This document shows positions 1 to 7,821 of a stretch of DNA of 64,000 nucleotides, one piece after another. The notes under the pieces were generated by a model. It worked only from the letters and a program-made list of their open reading frames with translations, was not told where the DNA came from and did no database searches. Source of the stretch: Bacteroidales bacterium (lineage in GTDB: Bacteria > Bacteroidota > Bacteroidia > Bacteroidales > Lentimicrobiaceae); contig JADIZB010000009.1 in the NCBI GenBank assembly GCA_016705005.1, positions 62,001 through 126,000 of the forward strand, given 5' to 3'. How positions within the stretch are numbered: the stretch's first letter is position 1; every line of letters starts with the position of its first letter. The position numbers and the translations under genes are program-made.

Positions 1-1197
1 GGATCAACATACGGCCCTGTTTTCAATTCAACATTATCAACAGTCAACAACAATAAAAATTGCGGTAGTGATGTAGGATTCCCTGGTGCAGGAAGCTCAG
101 GATACCTGAATCCATATCCCGGTTCACTTACCAATACCCGCTTCTACTACCAATCTGCCGGCCCGGCTACGCCAAACAATCCTTTCCCGACCGATAATGC
201 AGGCCGGGTTTCTGTCGACACCGACCTGCAATGGATACTTGGTGCAAATACCACCTCCTGTGACCTGTATTTCGGCACTGATCCAGCCAATCTGGCGCTT
301 ATCGGAAACAATCTGCCGGCTCAACAGGGAATAAACATATTTCTGATCGATGGTCTTCTTGCAGATTCAACCATGCATTACTGGAAGGTTATTGCCAAAA
401 ACGGAAACCAACAGGAATCATCCCCGGTCTGGTCGTTCAAAACAGAGGTAGTTATTGATGAATTCCCCTACTTCCAGGGGTTTGAAGATTCCACTGTATT
501 TAATTCATGGCCGGTTGAAAGTGCCTGGGTGACCATTCCGGAATATTCCTGGTATGAAATGGATACCCTTTTCTTTTCGGGGAACCTGTGTGCAAAATCC
601 TTCTTCCTCAATAGTAACCTCCAGGCAATTCTACAGTCACCAAAAGTGCTGCTTCCACATAACTGTCTGATCAGGTACCAATGGGCCAATATGGATCCCA
701 TGCGGGTTGCGGGTTATGATACCACTTATTTTGAAGTCAGTACCAACGGAGGACAAACCTGGTCGACCCTTGATTATCTATCGCCCCAATCGCCAACTGA
801 CTATATCGAAAGGACTCACAGCCTGGATGCCTATGCAGGAAATAATTTCTTTTTCCGTTTCCGTTACCGTACAACCAACAACTCAAATTCACATTCCGTT
901 TTTCTCGATGACATCAGAATAGAAGAAGGAACCGTCGGAATACCGGAAACTACTTCCGGCGATGATTTCGCTGTATTTCCCAACCCTTCACAGGGCAGAT
1001 TTACTGTTCAGCTGAATCAAAAGCCTGTTTTGCCGGTTACCCTGACCATTTATGATCCACTTGGTAAAACAGTGCTGAAGAAAGAAATTTCCACATCGTG
1101 TGAAGAAATTGATGCTTCAACCCTTGGTGCAGGCGTTTATATCCTGAACCTGGGATCAGGCAACCTGAAATATCAACAAAAACTGATTATCAGATAA
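1..1197 (+). CDS. T9SS type A sorting-domain protein, 5'-truncated
   Basis: The frame is open from base 1, so the real start lies outside the window; about 398 residues are visible. The first part (roughly bases 180-460) reads like a fibronectin-III-type module, with the pattern of a difference in 'FGTDP...L' followed by 'YWKVIAKNG', common in secreted Bacteroidota proteins. The middle (bases 470-930) resembles a MAM/jelly-roll carbohydrate-binding type domain ('FEDSTVFNSWPVE', 'FLDDIRIEEG'). The last 80 residues are a Por secretion tail: 'FAVFPNPSQGRFTV', then 'LTIYDPLGKTVL', then 'LGAGVYILNL', ending in 'QQKLIIR'. It is therefore expected to cross the outer membrane by the type IX system and be anchored or released at the surface. 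The catalytic or binding part, if any, is outside the window, so no substrate can be named. Confidence 0.9.
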   Translation, partial: GSTYGPVFNSTLSTVNNNKNCGSDVGFPGAGSSGYLNPYPGSLTNTRFYYQSAGPATPNNPFPTDNAGRVSVDTDLQWILGANTTSCDLYFGTDPANLALIGNNLPAQQGINIFLIDGLLADSTMHYWKVIAKNGNQQESSPVWSFKTEVVIDEFPYFQGFEDSTVFNSWPVESAWVTIPEYSWYEMDTLFFSGNLCAKSFFLNSNLQAILQSPKVLLPHNCLIRYQWANMDPMRVAGYDTTYFEVSTNGGQTWSTLDYLSPQSPTDYIERTHSLDAYAGNNFFFRFRYRTTNNSNSHSVFLDDIRIEEGTVGIPETTSGDDFAVFPNPSQGRFTVQLNQKPVLPVTLTIYDPLGKTVLKKEISTSCEEIDASTLGAGVYILNLGSGNLKYQQKLIIR

Positions 1198-1233
1198 CAT
1201 CAGTATTACATAGTTTAGGTCAGCGTGAGGAAG

Positions 1234-1265
1234 GCGGCACCACATCAAGTGCCGCTTTTCTTTTT
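1234..1265 (+). terminator. Rho-independent terminator
   Basis: A perfect 7-bp stem GCGGCAC/GTGCCGC with an 8-nt loop is followed by TTTTCTTTTTC. It sits 37 bp after the stop codon of the T9SS gene on the same strand. Confidence 0.85.
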
Positions 1266-1346
1266 CTCAGTCCGAAACTCAATTAAACTTTACTGAATTC
1301 ACGTGAAACCCACTTAAAAATAAATGATATTTTAGCGGGAAATTAT

Positions 1347-1889
1347 ATGGTTATGTGGAAATTCAATATTAAGCTGATTACGGCAGTGGCTTACTTGTTT
1401 CTTGCGATCCCGGGTTGCAATCCCGTTGATTCTCCTGCAGTAAATGATGCTGAGCTTATCGCTGGTATAGATGATTTCATCAGCGGGTGGCACCAGTCAG
1501 CCGCCAACTCAGATCATTCAAAATACATCGGCTCAATGGCTGAAGATGGGGTCTACATTGGAACGGATGCATCCGAACATTGGACAACCAGGGAATTCAG
1601 TGAATGGAGCAAGCCCTATTTTGACAGGAAAAAAGGCTGGAATCTGAAAAAACTCGACCGGCACATTTATGTGGGAACTGACAAACGGATTGCCTGGTTT
1701 GACGAATTACTGGATACCGGAATGGGGATATGCAGGGGCTCGGGTGTATTGCAGAAAAACAATGACCAATGGCGGATTTGCCATTATGTGCTTTCGCCCA
1801 CCATACCAAATGAACTTATTTCACAGATTAAATCGCTGAAATCAACTCAGGACAGCTTAATTATCAACACCTTGAAATCAAAACCGTAA
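1347..1889 (+). CDS. SnoaL/NTF2-like lipoprotein
   Basis: 180 residues. The N-terminus has a hydrophobic stretch ending in the lipobox-like 'LAIPGC' (Cys about residue 24), so it is probably a periplasmic or outer-membrane lipoprotein. The rest fits an NTF2-like cone fold of the SnoaL_3/DUF4440 type: an N-terminal helix with 'FISGWHQSAANSD', 'MAEDGVYIGTDASEHW', and a terminal pair of strands 'RGSGVLQKNNDQWRICHYVLS'. Proteins of this kind bind small hydrophobic ligands or are enzymatic; the ligand here is unknown. An alternative start two codons later is possible. It converges with the next gene with only 8 bp between stops. Confidence 0.75.
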   Translation: MVMWKFNIKLITAVAYLFLAIPGCNPVDSPAVNDAELIAGIDDFISGWHQSAANSDHSKYIGSMAEDGVYIGTDASEHWTTREFSEWSKPYFDRKKGWNLKKLDRHIYVGTDKRIAWFDELLDTGMGICRGSGVLQKNNDQWRICHYVLSPTIPNELISQIKSLKSTQDSLIINTLKSKP

Positions 1890-1897
1890 GGTCAAAG

Positions 1898-2605
1898 TTA
1901 TTTCAGCAGTTTCAGATACCTGTTCCTGATGGCTGTAAGCTTTTCGATGGTCAGGTTTTCCCTGTAAATCCTGACAAGATCGGTTATTCCTCCATTTTCG
2001 TAGATAAATGCCCTTGCCGCGTCGAAATTCAGCAAACTGGTCTCGTATTTAACCTCTTTCGTCAATTCACGAAACTCATTCCAATCAATATAGCGGGGAA
2101 TAATAAAGTACCCATGGTGAGGCTGCGACCGGTCAAGAAACATAAGTTCGCCTACAGGTTCAATGGTGAAAAGCTTGCTCAGGCTGATTTTCGCAGTCTG
2201 ATTTGAAAATGTTTTCACTTTCTTATGAAGCACAAACCCGGCTTCCCTGTAAAACTTCTGCAAAAGGCCAATGTGTACGAACTGTTCTATGTTTCTTAAC
2301 CTGATGGTTCGATGATATTCATCAAATACATTGATGTACCCTGGTACAGCATCAAATCCGATATTGATATTCTTCCGGATAGAAATGGTTGCCCGGGATA
2401 TCTGTTCAATTGAGTAATGTCCTTCAAGCATAAGATAAAAATACGACGGCTTAAACTCACTGCTGACCTCCCGGTAATAGCCCATAAAAGGATCAACCGC
2501 CTCCAGCACACAGGTACCGGGAATCAGGGATTCATCTGTTACACAGGAAAGCGGCTCCTCCTTCAACAAACCTCCGAACTTTTCAATTATTGCTGTCTTT
2601 TCCAT
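1898..2605 (-). CDS. conserved hypothetical protein, 235 aa
   Basis: I do not recognise this family. It is 235 residues long, soluble (no signal peptide or membrane segment), with mixed charge. The N-terminus 'MEKTAIIEKFGGLLKEEP' and the many aromatic residues in the middle suggest a compact alpha/beta domain. The C-terminus 'LTIEKLTAIRNRYLKLLK' is a basic helix. Codon use resembles the neighbours, so there is no sign of recent transfer. It is transcribed alone, divergent from nothing close: the next minus-strand gene (LytTR regulator) is upstream by 180 bp. Function unknown. Confidence 0.7.
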   Translation of the reverse strand: MEKTAIIEKFGGLLKEEPLSCVTDESLIPGTCVLEAVDPFMGYYREVSSEFKPSYFYLMLEGHYSIEQISRATISIRKNINIGFDAVPGYINVFDEYHRTIRLRNIEQFVHIGLLQKFYREAGFVLHKKVKTFSNQTAKISLSKLFTIEPVGELMFLDRSQPHHGYFIIPRYIDWNEFRELTKEVKYETSLLNFDAARAFIYENGGITDLVRIYRENLTIEKLTAIRNRYLKLLK

Positions 2606-2787
2606 AACCTGGCTGTTTTACTTTGATCAGGTTAAATATACAACCATTCCCCGGTTTTTACAAGAAAACGGGCTTATTTATGGCTAAAAACCAGATGTTC
2701 AGGCAAAATATTCCGGGGTTAACTGCCATGAGTCAATTGAGGGTAAAAATTAACGGGGAATACCGGTTGCCCGGAACCATGCCGTTG

Positions 2788-3633
2788 TTACTGCAGGTTT
2801 GCAAACTTCTGCATGATGAGATCAATATAGGTCTTCGAAACGGGTATATGCAATGTGTCGGGCACATCAAGTTCAAGCAGTAAGCCATCCTTTTCACGGC
2901 GAATCAGCATAACTTTTTCACTGTTGACGATAAACGACCTGTGACATCGAACCATCACCGATCCTGATAAATCAAGGGAGATTTTTTTCAGATTATTTCT
3001 TAAGAGCAGCCTGGCCGGTTTGTTGTTGTCGAGGTAATGAATATAGATATAATTATCGGCCGCTTCAAGATACAACAGATGGCTGGTTTTTACAGAAAAG
3101 CGCATCACACCTCTTTCATCGTTGAAATGAGTCATTCCTTGTCCTGAATCTACCGACATTTCATTGCTCATCATTTCAAGCCTTTTCTTGTTTTCGGCCC
3201 AGGAAAAATAAAGCCATAAAACCGAATAGGGCAGCAACAGCACCAAAGCAGTATTCTGAACTGACGTCACCAGCAGGTCGGGAAAGAATCTTGAGTCAAA
3301 GAGGATCAGTTTCTGATACAGTGTATAAAAAAGTCCCATAAAGAAAACCTCGGCAAGAACCCATAACAGATACTGCCACAACCTGATGGTTACCCTGTGA
3401 CTACTGTGATACATAATAATCCTGCTGATCACAACCACCAGGACTCCGGTAAGAATGATGATACTTGAATAAAGCAACAAAGTCCAGCGCGTTACACTGA
3501 ACCAGACTTCCACTCCAAAAGGCGCATAAACATTGATAAATACCAGGGCAAAGGCAGCCGTGAGCAGGATCAGCCTGAGGATGTTCTTCTTAGTGAGAAG
3601 ATAAACCGGGATTTGTCGTTGCAGGTCAAACAT
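2788..3633 (-). CDS. LytTR-family DNA-binding membrane regulator
   Basis: About 281 residues. The N-terminal half has four predicted membrane segments (about residues 17-37, 48-70, 84-106 and 118-142). The C-terminal ~100 residues are a LytTR domain: 'HLLYLEAADNYIYIHYL', then 'SLDLSGSVMVRCHRSFIVN' and the closing 'LDVPDTLHIPVSKTYIDLI', which are typical of this DNA-binding fold. Such proteins in Bacteroidota couple a membrane sensor directly to DNA binding without a receiver domain. The frame stays open to 3696, but a TACTTTTG -7 box lies at 3654-3661, downstream of that first ATG, so the ATG at 3633 is preferred; 'MFDLQRQIPVYLLTKKN' is also the usual start style in this family. The signal is unknown. 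Confidence 0.88.
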   Translation of the reverse strand: MFDLQRQIPVYLLTKKNILRLILLTAAFALVFINVYAPFGVEVWFSVTRWTLLLYSSIIILTGVLVVVISRIIMYHSSHRVTIRLWQYLLWVLAEVFFMGLFYTLYQKLILFDSRFFPDLLVTSVQNTALVLLLPYSVLWLYFSWAENKKRLEMMSNEMSVDSGQGMTHFNDERGVMRFSVKTSHLLYLEAADNYIYIHYLDNNKPARLLLRNNLKKISLDLSGSVMVRCHRSFIVNSEKVMLIRREKDGLLLELDVPDTLHIPVSKTYIDLIMQKFANLQ

Positions 3634-3653
3634 TCCTCGCAGATTAGCCTGTA

Positions 3654-3661
3654 CAAAAGTA
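3654..3661 (-). promoter_or_regulatory. Bacteroidota -7 promoter box for the LytTR gene
   Basis: Minus-strand TACTTTTG fits the TAnnTTTG consensus, 20 bp before the chosen start. A TTTG lies 26 bp further up (3688-3691), longer than the usual 17-23 bp, so the -33 element is uncertain. Confidence 0.5.
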
Positions 3662-3791
3662 ATACAAAAATGCTCCGGGGAGTCTTTCAAATTCATCCGG
3701 CAATTTATACCGGCTTTTTCACCCCTGAATAACAGTTTTCACCCCGTGATAAGACATGAAAGACCATTAACAGGGCATGAAACCCATTTTA

Positions 3792-3822
3792 TTGATCCGG
3801 GGTCTGAACAGTTGTTCCTTTG
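3792..3822 (+). promoter_or_regulatory. Candidate promoter of the DUF6051-like gene
   Basis: TTG at 3792-3794 and TTCCTTTG at 3815-3822 are separated by 20 bp; the second is one base off the TAnnTTTG box. Its position supports translation from the ATG at 3842 rather than from an upstream in-frame start at 3746. Confidence 0.4.
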
Positions 3823-3841
3823 CAGAACAAATCGGCATCGC

Positions 3842-4990
3842 ATGAAATATACCGAGTCATACAATTTATTAAAGACCTCCTTTCAGCGGGTTCCGGATGA
3901 TCATGTGGGAAAGGAGCCGGTGTCGGGAATACGGCACTTCCCTTTTAGTTCAAAACCGGGCTTTACTACTTTTCAGAGTACCAACTCCGGTGCATTGACG
4001 AGGAATCTATCGATTACAGACGATTCCGTTATATTAAAGAACAGTGAATTCACCTATCCTGTTTTCGTACCGGCCGGAAAAGACAAATTCACCCGTGCGG
4101 TTATCCTGTTGCATGGACTTAACGAAAGAAGCTGGACCAAGTACCTTCCATGGGCTCAAACGCTTGCCGACGGACTTCAGTTTCCGGTTATACTATTCCC
4201 CATTTCATTTCATATGAACCGATCGCCTGAAGAGTGGAGCAATCCCAGGCTTATGTCGGCACTTCTGAGGGAAACCCGATTACGCTCGGGCCGTAACCGA
4301 TCGGCAACTTTCGCGAACCTGGCCCTGAGCCTCCGTTTAAGCTCACAACCATCAAGATTTTTTACATCGGGAATTCAAAGTGTTGAAGATCTCAGGCAAT
4401 TGATTACCTCCATTCAGGAAGGCAACCATCCTTTATTTGAAGAGGGAACCACAACCAGTTTCTTTGCTTATTCAATAGGTGCATTTCTGGCCCAGATAAT
4501 GATGCTCACCTATGGAGAGTCACTGCTCTCCACCTCCCGCTTATTTATTCTATGCGGTGGAGCCCCTTTCAACCGGATGAACGGTGTTTCGAAGCTAATC
4601 ATGGATGAGGAGGCTTTTTCACGACTCCGGTTTTACTACCTGCGCCAGTTTGACCGTGAATTGAACAGCAAAGGCAACCTTTTTCAAATGACCAACAAAC
4701 AACCTGCTGCTATGGCGTTCAGCTCTATGCTTGATGCTGCTAACCTCAGGGAATGGCGTAACAGCCGATTTAAGAGAATGGAAGACCGGATTCAGGTTAT
4801 CGGAATGAAAAACGACATCATTATCCCGCCTGATGGTATCAAAGAAATCATTGACTCAGGGCAACTCACCATTATAGACTATCCTTCAGGGTATTCCCAT
4901 GAAAATCCTTTTCCACTCAATACCAACCATGAGATAACAGATTCGAGTTTCGAGATGGTTTTCAACAAAGCCATTGATTTCCTTAAATAA
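3842..4990 (+). CDS. DUF6051-like alpha/beta-hydrolase-fold protein
   Basis: 382 residues from the ATG at 3842. The fold signature is that of an alpha/beta hydrolase: oxyanion strand 'VILLHGLNERSW' (about residue 88), a conserved 'FPISFHMNRSPEEWSNPR' segment, and a nucleophile elbow 'FFAYSIGAFLAQ', in which the usual GxSxG reads A-Y-S-I-G. A late 'GYSHENPFP' supplies a possible catalytic His. The layout matches what I know as DUF6051 of Bacteroides and relatives. No signal peptide is visible, so it is probably cytoplasmic. The substrate is unknown; the enzyme class is inferred from the fold only. The frame remains open upstream to 3746, but the promoter-like box at 3815 argues for the shorter form. 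It converges on lysS. Confidence 0.75.
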   Translation: MKYTESYNLLKTSFQRVPDDHVGKEPVSGIRHFPFSSKPGFTTFQSTNSGALTRNLSITDDSVILKNSEFTYPVFVPAGKDKFTRAVILLHGLNERSWTKYLPWAQTLADGLQFPVILFPISFHMNRSPEEWSNPRLMSALLRETRLRSGRNRSATFANLALSLRLSSQPSRFFTSGIQSVEDLRQLITSIQEGNHPLFEEGTTTSFFAYSIGAFLAQIMMLTYGESLLSTSRLFILCGGAPFNRMNGVSKLIMDEEAFSRLRFYYLRQFDRELNSKGNLFQMTNKQPAAMAFSSMLDAANLREWRNSRFKRMEDRIQVIGMKNDIIIPPDGIKEIIDSGQLTIIDYPSGYSHENPFPLNTNHEITDSSFEMVFNKAIDFLK

Positions 4991-5085
4991 TCAACTGAAA
5001 TTACAGCAAATTATACAACTCATTAAATACCTGAGATTTACATTTAAGGAAGCATGCGACCAGTAATCAGGAACGCACAAAGGGA

Positions 5086-6813
5086 CTATTCCTTCATCCA
5101 GGCCTGAATCTCTTCGAGCTTCAAAGCCGGGATTTCAAGTTTCAGCTTTTTACGCAAACCGCCGAGGTCATTGAGCAGTTTATTTGGATTTGCTTCCTTA
5201 AGTTCTGCTATGGTCTTAAAACCATACTTCCTCAGCGCAGGCACCCAGGCAGCCGGAACACCAATCGATACAAAAGCTTCGTCGGAATCTCCGACAGGTG
5301 TGGCTTTCTTTTCGGGTCGCATCTGAGGGAAGAAAAGAACATCCTGTATTGAAGGCTGATTTGTCATAAACATGGTCAGGCGGTCGATTCCGATGCCCAT
5401 TCCCGAGCAGGTGGGCATGCCGTACTCCAGTGCGCGGACAAAATCCATATCAATAAACATGGCTTCGTCATCCCCTTTTTTCGAAAGATTCAATTGTTCC
5501 TGAAAACGATCAAGCTGATCGATCGGATCGTTGAGTTCTGAATAGGCATTACATAATTCTTTACCGTTCACGAAAAGCTCAAATCGTTCGGTTAACTCAG
5601 GTTTTGTACGGTGCCGTTTACAAAGAGGCGACATTTCAATCGGGTAATCTATAATAAAGGTCGGCTGTATGAGGTGTTCCTCACACTTCTCACCAAAAAT
5701 TGCATCTATAAGTTTACCGGTACCCATACCCGGATCGGTTTCAATACCAAGCTGTTTACAGAATGTTCTCAGTTCTTCTTCCGATTTTCCGGTGATATCC
5801 ACACCAGCATACTGCTTTATAGCATCGGTCATTGCAAGTCGGCGGAAAGGCCTCTTAAAGTCTATTTCGCGATCTCCAACCTGAAGTGCTGTCCTTTTAT
5901 GCAGGGAAATGGCTATCCGTTCTACCATCTCTTCAACAAATTCCATCATCCAGAAGTAATCCTTGTAGGCAACATAAATTTCAAGTACCGTAAATTCAGG
6001 ATTGTGTGTACGGTCCATCCCCTCATTGCGAAAATCCTTGGCAAATTCATACACCCCATCAAATCCGCCAACTATCAGTTTTTTTAAATAAAGCTCATTG
6101 GCAATGCGAAGGTATAATGGCATATCGAGCGCATTGTGGTGGGTAATAAAGGGCCTTGCAGCAGCACCTCCCGGTATAGGTTGCAAAATGGGTGTTTCTA
6201 CTTCAAGGTAGCCTTTTGAGTTGAAGAATTCACGCATATTGTTAATAATCTGACTGCGTTTGATGAATATCTCACGCACCTCAGGATTAACGATGAGATC
6301 AACATACCTTTGACGGTAACGGGCTTCCGGATCGCTGAAAGCATCAAACACCTGATCATCCTTTTCCTTAACAACCGGCAACACACGCAATGATTTGCTG
6401 AGCAGTTTCAGTGATTTCACATGAATGGAAATTTCGCCCATCTGTGTGATAAAGACAAAACCGCCAACCCCGATAATATCGCCGATATCGAGCAGGCGTT
6501 TAAAAACAGTATTGTAAAGAGTCTTGTCCTCTCCCGGGCAGATCTCATCCCTTTTGATATAAAGCTGGATACGTCCGGATGAATCCTGAAGGTCAACAAA
6601 GGAGGCAGCACCCATGATGCGGCGGGTCATAATTCTGCCTGCAAGGCTGACTTCCTGATAAAGGCCGTGATTATCCGGAAAGTTCCGGTGAATTTCGGAG
6701 GTACTGACATTTACACCGAAAGCTTCTGCCGGGTATGCATTGATCCCGAGATTCCCGAGTTCTTTGAGTGATTCCCTGCGTATGGCTTCCTGTTCGCTGA
6801 GGTCCTGAATCAT
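5086..6813 (-). CDS. lysS: Lysine--tRNA ligase, class II
   Basis: 575 residues. It charges tRNA-Lys with lysine using ATP. An N-terminal OB-fold anticodon-binding domain ('VSLAGRIMTRRIMGAASFVDLQD', about residues 45-150) precedes the class-II catalytic core: motif 2 'FRNEGMDRTHNPEFT' and motif 3 'GMGIGIDRLTMF'. After the usual end of LysS at about residue 505 there is an extra ~65-residue C-terminal domain ('FVSIGVPAAWVPALRKYGF' onward) resembling helix-hairpin-helix segments; this tail is common in Bacteroidota enzymes. The ATG at 6813 is chosen because a TATCTTTG promoter box (6831-6838) lies between it and the upstream in-frame ATG at 6876. It is likely monocistronic. Confidence 0.97.
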   Translation of the reverse strand: MIQDLSEQEAIRRESLKELGNLGINAYPAEAFGVNVSTSEIHRNFPDNHGLYQEVSLAGRIMTRRIMGAASFVDLQDSSGRIQLYIKRDEICPGEDKTLYNTVFKRLLDIGDIIGVGGFVFITQMGEISIHVKSLKLLSKSLRVLPVVKEKDDQVFDAFSDPEARYRQRYVDLIVNPEVREIFIKRSQIINNMREFFNSKGYLEVETPILQPIPGGAAARPFITHHNALDMPLYLRIANELYLKKLIVGGFDGVYEFAKDFRNEGMDRTHNPEFTVLEIYVAYKDYFWMMEFVEEMVERIAISLHKRTALQVGDREIDFKRPFRRLAMTDAIKQYAGVDITGKSEEELRTFCKQLGIETDPGMGTGKLIDAIFGEKCEEHLIQPTFIIDYPIEMSPLCKRHRTKPELTERFELFVNGKELCNAYSELNDPIDQLDRFQEQLNLSKKGDDEAMFIDMDFVRALEYGMPTCSGMGIGIDRLTMFMTNQPSIQDVLFFPQMRPEKKATPVGDSDEAFVSIGVPAAWVPALRKYGFKTIAELKEANPNKLLNDLGGLRKKLKLEIPALKLEEIQAWMKE

Positions 6814-6830
6814 AAAAACAAAATTTTCGG

Positions 6831-6838
6831 CAAAGATA
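6831..6838 (-). promoter_or_regulatory. -7 promoter box for lysS
   Basis: Minus-strand TATCTTTG, a perfect TAnnTTTG match, 17 bp before the lysS ATG. No clear TTTG -33 element is seen. It decides the start codon of lysS. Confidence 0.6.
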
Positions 6839-6975
6839 TGGTTTTTGAGTTTAGGGTGCCTGACCAGGTGATCCAACCGTGCAGCCCGAGGTTCGGCCCT
6901 GATCCGGAATTAAAGTTTCTGGCATTGCTTCTTAGAAACAGGAAGCATCTGTTTAACAACCCTGCGCTTAAATGT

Positions 6976-7701
6976 TTATGCCAATAATTCCTGCAATACT
7001 TTCAAGGATTTCAGCTCACCCATCTCAGGAAGATGCAGGCGGTAGTAATCGAGCAGACGGTCGAGCAATTCATCACGTACCATTCTGCCAATCGTGAAAT
7101 CCTTTAAATCCGGATAATCCATCAACTGAAGTTTCTCCAATGCAGCGGCAGGCTCCCCGGATATAAAATAGCGATGCATGGGCTCTGAGTCGAGAAAGAG
7201 ACCTTCTTCCATGTCAAAGTAACTTCCCTTATCAGTTTTGGCTAATCTGGGGTAAAAACCAAGAAAACGTGTGAGTTTCAGCATAAACAAAAGGTGAAAG
7301 GCCTGTACCGGTATCTCCCTGTTATCAAGAATATGAAGTGATGTACTGATAAATCCAAACAAAGGACGGTTGCTCTCCTCTTCCTTTACGCACTTATATA
7401 AAAGTTCATTGATAAACAAAATGACTGCGCTTCTTGAGATACTGCCTTGTATATCAGTGGAGTACCTGTTGACACTTATCTCCCTGATGTAATGCAATGA
7501 CTTGTGTTCCCTGGTTTCAATAATGAGATCAAGGAGAGAAAGATGACCGAACATGGCTGAACGGATCTTTGATTTTTTGCTGTATAGTCCCTTGACCAGA
7601 AAAGACAACAATCCCGATTCCTCGGTGAAAATCTTTACAATGGCACTGGTATCGGAATAGCGGGTTGTGTGAAATACGATGCCCCGGGTTGCCTGGATCA
7701 T
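6976..7701 (-). CDS. recO: DNA repair protein RecO
   Basis: 241 residues. RecO anneals single strands and helps RecR load RecA during RecF-pathway gap repair. The N-terminal OB fold is clear: 'MIQATRGIVFHTTRYSDTSAIVKIFTEESGLLSFLVKG', with the typical 'GLYSKKSKIRSAMFGHLSLLDLII' that follows. The C-terminal half is the helical domain ('FLGFYPRL' replaces the usual 'LGF.P' segment); I see no four-cysteine zinc site, as in many Bacteroidota RecO proteins. The ATG at 7701 is supported by a TACATTTG box immediately upstream, making the transcript nearly leaderless. It lies 120 bp upstream of nothing on its strand except porZ, whose stop is beyond; recO and porZ being adjacent is common in this phylum. 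Confidence 0.93.
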   Translation of the reverse strand: MIQATRGIVFHTTRYSDTSAIVKIFTEESGLLSFLVKGLYSKKSKIRSAMFGHLSLLDLIIETREHKSLHYIREISVNRYSTDIQGSISRSAVILFINELLYKCVKEEESNRPLFGFISTSLHILDNREIPVQAFHLLFMLKLTRFLGFYPRLAKTDKGSYFDMEEGLFLDSEPMHRYFISGEPAAALEKLQLMDYPDLKDFTIGRMVRDELLDRLLDYYRLHLPEMGELKSLKVLQELLA

Positions 7702-7705
7702 ATGA

Positions 7706-7713
7706 CAAATGTA
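7706..7713 (-). promoter_or_regulatory. -7 promoter box for recO
   Basis: Minus-strand TACATTTG matches TAnnTTTG and ends 5 bp before the recO ATG, suggesting a leaderless or almost leaderless mRNA. Confidence 0.5.
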
Positions 7714-7821
7714 ATAAATGGCAACGTATTCATTAAAAAAAGCGTGCATAAGCCATCAGGGTATGTAAACCCTGATTCTGCTTCAAAGTTACGATCCTCC
7801 TGGCTAACGGATGAACGGAAA

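Noticed and set aside
5611..6087. 158-codon plus-strand frame inside lysS
   Set aside because: Fully antisense to conserved catalytic motifs of lysS.
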